Source of the DNA: Caldifarciminota bacterium UBA6260
GTDB lineage: Bacteria > Hydrothermota > 32-111
Assembly (NCBI GenBank): GCA_002441125.1
Contig: DJVI01000028.1
Coordinates: forward strand, 40,286-104,285
Length of the DNA stretch: 64,000 nt
Direction of reading: 5' to 3'
Numbering within the stretch: the first letter of the stretch is position 1; the number at the start of each line of letters is the position of its first letter. A program made the position numbers and the translations under genes. The notes beneath the pieces were generated by a model that did no database searches, was not told where the DNA came from, and saw only the letters and a list, made by a program, of their open reading frames with translations. Of this stretch, positions 62,346 to 64,000 are shown piece after piece.

Positions 62346-63436
62346 CTGAAACCAATAGAGATCCTGTAGTTTGTTGTTGGGAAGGAATAGATATCAGAAT
62401 CTATTCCAAGGTCAAGCCTGAAACTGTTTTTTACAAGGAGCCCACCACCGAATGTGAAACCATACCTCTGTCCATAGTAATCGAGAAAATACCCTAACCT
62501 CAGAGAAAGAAGATTGTAATAGGTGTACTCAAAACCAGCCCCAAGCCAGGTATCAAGGAATTCAGCTTCAAGCATAGAAAGCTGAGGTAAAGTGTCACCG
62601 GTAACAGGGTCAACATCTCTATTATACTTTGCGATGATTTTTGTTAATTCGAATGTGAAATCCTCTTTTGATAGTGAATCGAGTTTTATCCCGGCTATGA
62701 CTTTTGTAAGATCTGTTGTAAAAAGAAGTTTATTCAACTCGTTCTCAATTATGGTCTGAGCAAAACCTATCCTGAATGTCCTTGGGAGATCATCAGTTGA
62801 ACCATCAGCAAGGTATTTTAATCCGGGTCCCAAATTTGATAGAGAGATTCCAAGAGATGTTTTTTCACCAAATTTTTTCAGTAAACCTAAATCAAGAGCA
62901 ACAGATTGTCCCTGTCCTCCCCTCTCCTCACCCATATATCTCTGGATTATCCAATCTGGTGCTAAAAAAGAATAGATGAATTTGCCTGAAACTCCAACGG
63001 ATAGATCTTTTTTTATCCTGTAGGAGTATGAAAGATTTATAGCAAGATCAAAAGTATTCCAAATGGCTGTTGGGTCGTTGTTCTCCTCTGCAGACATTTC
63101 TCCAGTTGTAAGGTATATAATACTTCCACCCCAAACACCATAATTGGTTGGAATAACTGCTGAAAGATACTCATAATACATGCCTTCTCCAAGCCCGGTA
63201 AGCCAGGGAGCATGCATTAGTACTATATCTCTTTTTTCCTGCAAACCCATCCCCGCAGGATTATAATACAAAGCGAGTGCATCATCAGATATTGCAGTAT
63301 AAGAGTTTCCCAAGGAAACTGCCCTTGAACCAGGATATATGAGCAAAAAAACTGCACCTGCCTGGGAGGCGGTTGAAAAGATAAGTACAAATGTAAAGAT
63401 CGAAATTATAAAAAATATAATTTTTTTCATTATCAA
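62339..63436 (-). CDS. PorV-family outer-membrane protein
   Basis: 365 aa. Signal peptide ~1-25. PGSRAVSLGNSYTAISDDALALYYNPAGMGL is the classic PorV/UPF0164 signature, here at ~35-65, and the C-terminus ends in YRISIGFRW as a barrel. The gene leads the run that includes truB-ribF-rpsO-pnp. A GGAG ribosome site lies at the edge of the palindrome. A separate, shorter PorV-like protein is at 40958. Confidence 0.88.
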   Translation of the reverse strand: MIMKKIIFFIISIFTFVLIFSTASQAGAVFLLIYPGSRAVSLGNSYTAISDDALALYYNPAGMGLQEKRDIVLMHAPWLTGLGEGMYYEYLSAVIPTNYGVWGGSIIYLTTGEMSAEENNDPTAIWNTFDLAINLSYSYRIKKDLSVGVSGKFIYSFLAPDWIIQRYMGEERGGQGQSVALDLGLLKKFGEKTSLGISLSNLGPGLKYLADGSTDDLPRTFRIGFAQTIIENELNKLLFTTDLTKVIAGIKLDSLSKEDFTFELTKIIAKYNRDVDPVTGDTLPQLSMLEAEFLDTWLGAGFEYTYYNLLSLRLGYFLDYYGQRYGFTFGGGLLVKNSFRLDLGIDSDIYSFPTTNYRISIGFRW

Positions 63437-63438
63437 CT

Positions 63439-63457
63439 CCTAATATTATATATTAGG
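63439..63457 (-). promoter_or_regulatory. Perfect palindrome over the start of the PorV-family transcript
   Basis: CCTAATAT-TAT-ATATTAGG spans the predicted RNA start and reaches into the Shine-Dalgarno AGGAG of the gene. It may be an operator or an mRNA hairpin that hides the ribosome site. Confidence 0.5.
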
Positions 63458-63486
63458 ATAATAATTGAATATAAGTTCTCTGTCAA
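63458..63486 (-). promoter_or_regulatory. Promoter of the PorV-truB-pnp run
   Basis: TTGACA, 17 bases, TATTAT on the minus strand. Expected RNA start near 63451, inside the palindrome. The only promoter here with a 17-base spacer. Confidence 0.7.
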
Positions 63487-63489
63487 TAG

Positions 63490-63681
63490 TTAAACAACCT
63501 TCTTAACAGCACCTGAACGAAGGCATCTTGAACAAACATAGATATATTTAACCTGATCGTCTACTTTTGCCTTTACCCTTCTAAGATTTGGCATTCTTTT
63601 TTTCTTTGTCACATTATGAGCATGTGAAACATTTGAGCCAAACTGAGGTCCTTTTCCACAAATCTCGCATCTGTTAGCCAT
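63490..63681 (-). CDS. rpmB: Ribosomal protein bL28
   Basis: 63 aa. MANRCEICGKGPQFGSNVSH and RRVKAKVDDQVKYIYVCSRCL with two CxxC pairs (zinc form, CEIC and CSRC). The ribosome site GGAG lies 7 bases upstream of the ATG. Confidence 0.98.
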   Translation of the reverse strand: MANRCEICGKGPQFGSNVSHAHNVTKKKRMPNLRRVKAKVDDQVKYIYVCSRCLRSGAVKKVV

Positions 63682-63705
63682 TTTATTTCTCCTTTTTTAT
63701 GGGGA

Positions 63706-63733
63706 AGTATAACATATAAAACAAAAAAATCAA
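63706..63733 (-). promoter_or_regulatory. Promoter of rpmB
   Basis: TTGATT, 16 bases, TATACT with TGT before the -10, on the minus strand. Confidence 0.7.
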
Positions 63734-63763
63734 TAGGTTTAAAATGACAATCGGTAAGACATC

Positions 63764-63781
63764 TGTAAATATATTTTTACA
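63764..63781. repeat. Inverted repeat TGTAAA-N6-TTTACA
   Basis: Perfect six-base arms with a six-base centre, in the 198-base divergent space between rpmB and the exported gene. It ends 52 bases upstream of the sigma-54-like -24 element. An activator or repressor site is inferred from position. Confidence 0.4.
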
Positions 63782-63833
63782 TTTTGCTTAACTACTTGAA
63801 ATTTAAACTATGTTTTTTTGTGAATTTAAATTT

Positions 63834-63849
63834 TGGCACAAATATTGTA
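63834..63849 (+). promoter_or_regulatory. Candidate sigma-54 promoter of the right-edge gene
   Basis: TGGCAC-AAATA-TTGTA, preceded by T, gives a full TTGGCAC -24 half and a -12 half with GT in place of GC. It lies 30 bases upstream of the ATG. A loose sigma-70 reading (TTGGCA, 15 bases, CATAAT) is possible. Confidence 0.55.
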
Positions 63850-63879
63850 TATACATAATCAACAAAAAAAGGAGGTTTT

Positions 63880-64000
63880 ATGAAAAAACTTTTAACAATT
63901 TCATTAATCTTACTCACAACAATCTTAGTAATTTTTTCTAATGAAAATGTTAATGATAATAACAGTTATATAAATTCTTTACCTGATGGACATAGAAATT
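63880..64000 (+). CDS. Start of an exported protein (cut at window edge)
   Basis: The first 40 residues only. ATG with GGAGG four bases upstream; signal peptide MKKLLTISLILLTTILVIFS followed by an Asn/Asp-rich mature start. No family can be named from this length. Its sigma-54-like promoter suggests regulated expression. Confidence 0.75.
   Translation, partial: MKKLLTISLILLTTILVIFSNENVNDNNSYINSLPDGHRN

Noticed and set aside
1..64000. CRISPR array, insertion sequence, prophage or integron
   Set aside because: No regularly spaced repeats, transposase, integrase or terminal repeats were seen.

Overview
The window is a gene-dense, strongly AT-rich bacterial chromosome segment with no insertion sequence, prophage or CRISPR array. 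It comes from a diderm: it carries LptA-, LptB- and LptC-type lipopolysaccharide export genes, two LpxL/HtrB-like acyltransferases, a full rod-shape set (mreBCD, mrdA, rodA), sigma-54 and several outer-membrane beta-barrel proteins. PorV-like proteins, a secreted protein with a FlgD-like C-terminal domain, ComEA-type helix-hairpin-helix repeats fused to a barrel, and an RNase G next to a radical SAM/DUF2344 fusion together suggest an uncultivated FCB-like or WOR-3-like lineage. This placement is inference; the window holds no rRNA.

Layout. (a) 1-2.1 kb: two minus-strand response-regulator genes (the first cut by the window edge), each behind a sigma-54-like promoter. (b) 2.2-3.7 kb, plus strand: an EamA-type permease and a YigZ-family protein. 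(c) 9.06-3.67 kb, minus: a transcription unit that starts with tRNA-Gly, tRNA-Cys and tRNA-Leu and runs into a lipoprotein, a DUF512 radical SAM protein, der, plsY, a MerR-like regulator and a REC-HisKA-REC protein. (d) 9-17.4 kb: rocD, a glycosyltransferase, a class V aminotransferase, tRNA-Arg, a small outer-membrane protein, wecB plus a sugar-nucleotide epimerase, a large secreted protein and tRNA-Leu(CAA). (e) 33.7-17.4 kb, minus: nrdR, purC, radical SAM/DUF2344, rng, gap-pgk-tpiA-secG-rplU-rpmA, a metallo-hydrolase, mreBCD-mrdA-rodA and comF. (f) 50.2-33.75 kb, minus: queH, a UDG-like Fe-S protein, DUF362/ferredoxin, LPS export genes, rpoN, then a block of exported proteins (OB-fold protein, PorV-like, HhH-barrel, barrel, two phospholipase-D-type nucleases, a degenerate 5'-nucleotidase-like protein) and an aldehyde dehydrogenase that ends in a clear terminator. 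(g) 63.4-50.6 kb, minus: a near-gapless run of thirteen genes from a PorV-like protein through truB-ribF-rpsO-pnp-M16-dut into surface glycolipid or polysaccharide genes. (h) Right edge: rpmB and the start of a plus-strand exported protein behind a third sigma-54-like promoter. No gene-free stretch exceeds 300 bases; the largest (about 259 bases, 17028-17286) holds two promoters.

The most interesting signals: the exported block at 35.3-43.8 kb looks like a surface system for binding and degrading nucleic acid; three sigma-54-like promoters share a window with rpoN; three genes appear to be transcribed from their own start codon (leaderless); and housekeeping promoters share a remarkably constant 16-base spacer, often with an extended -10 TGn.
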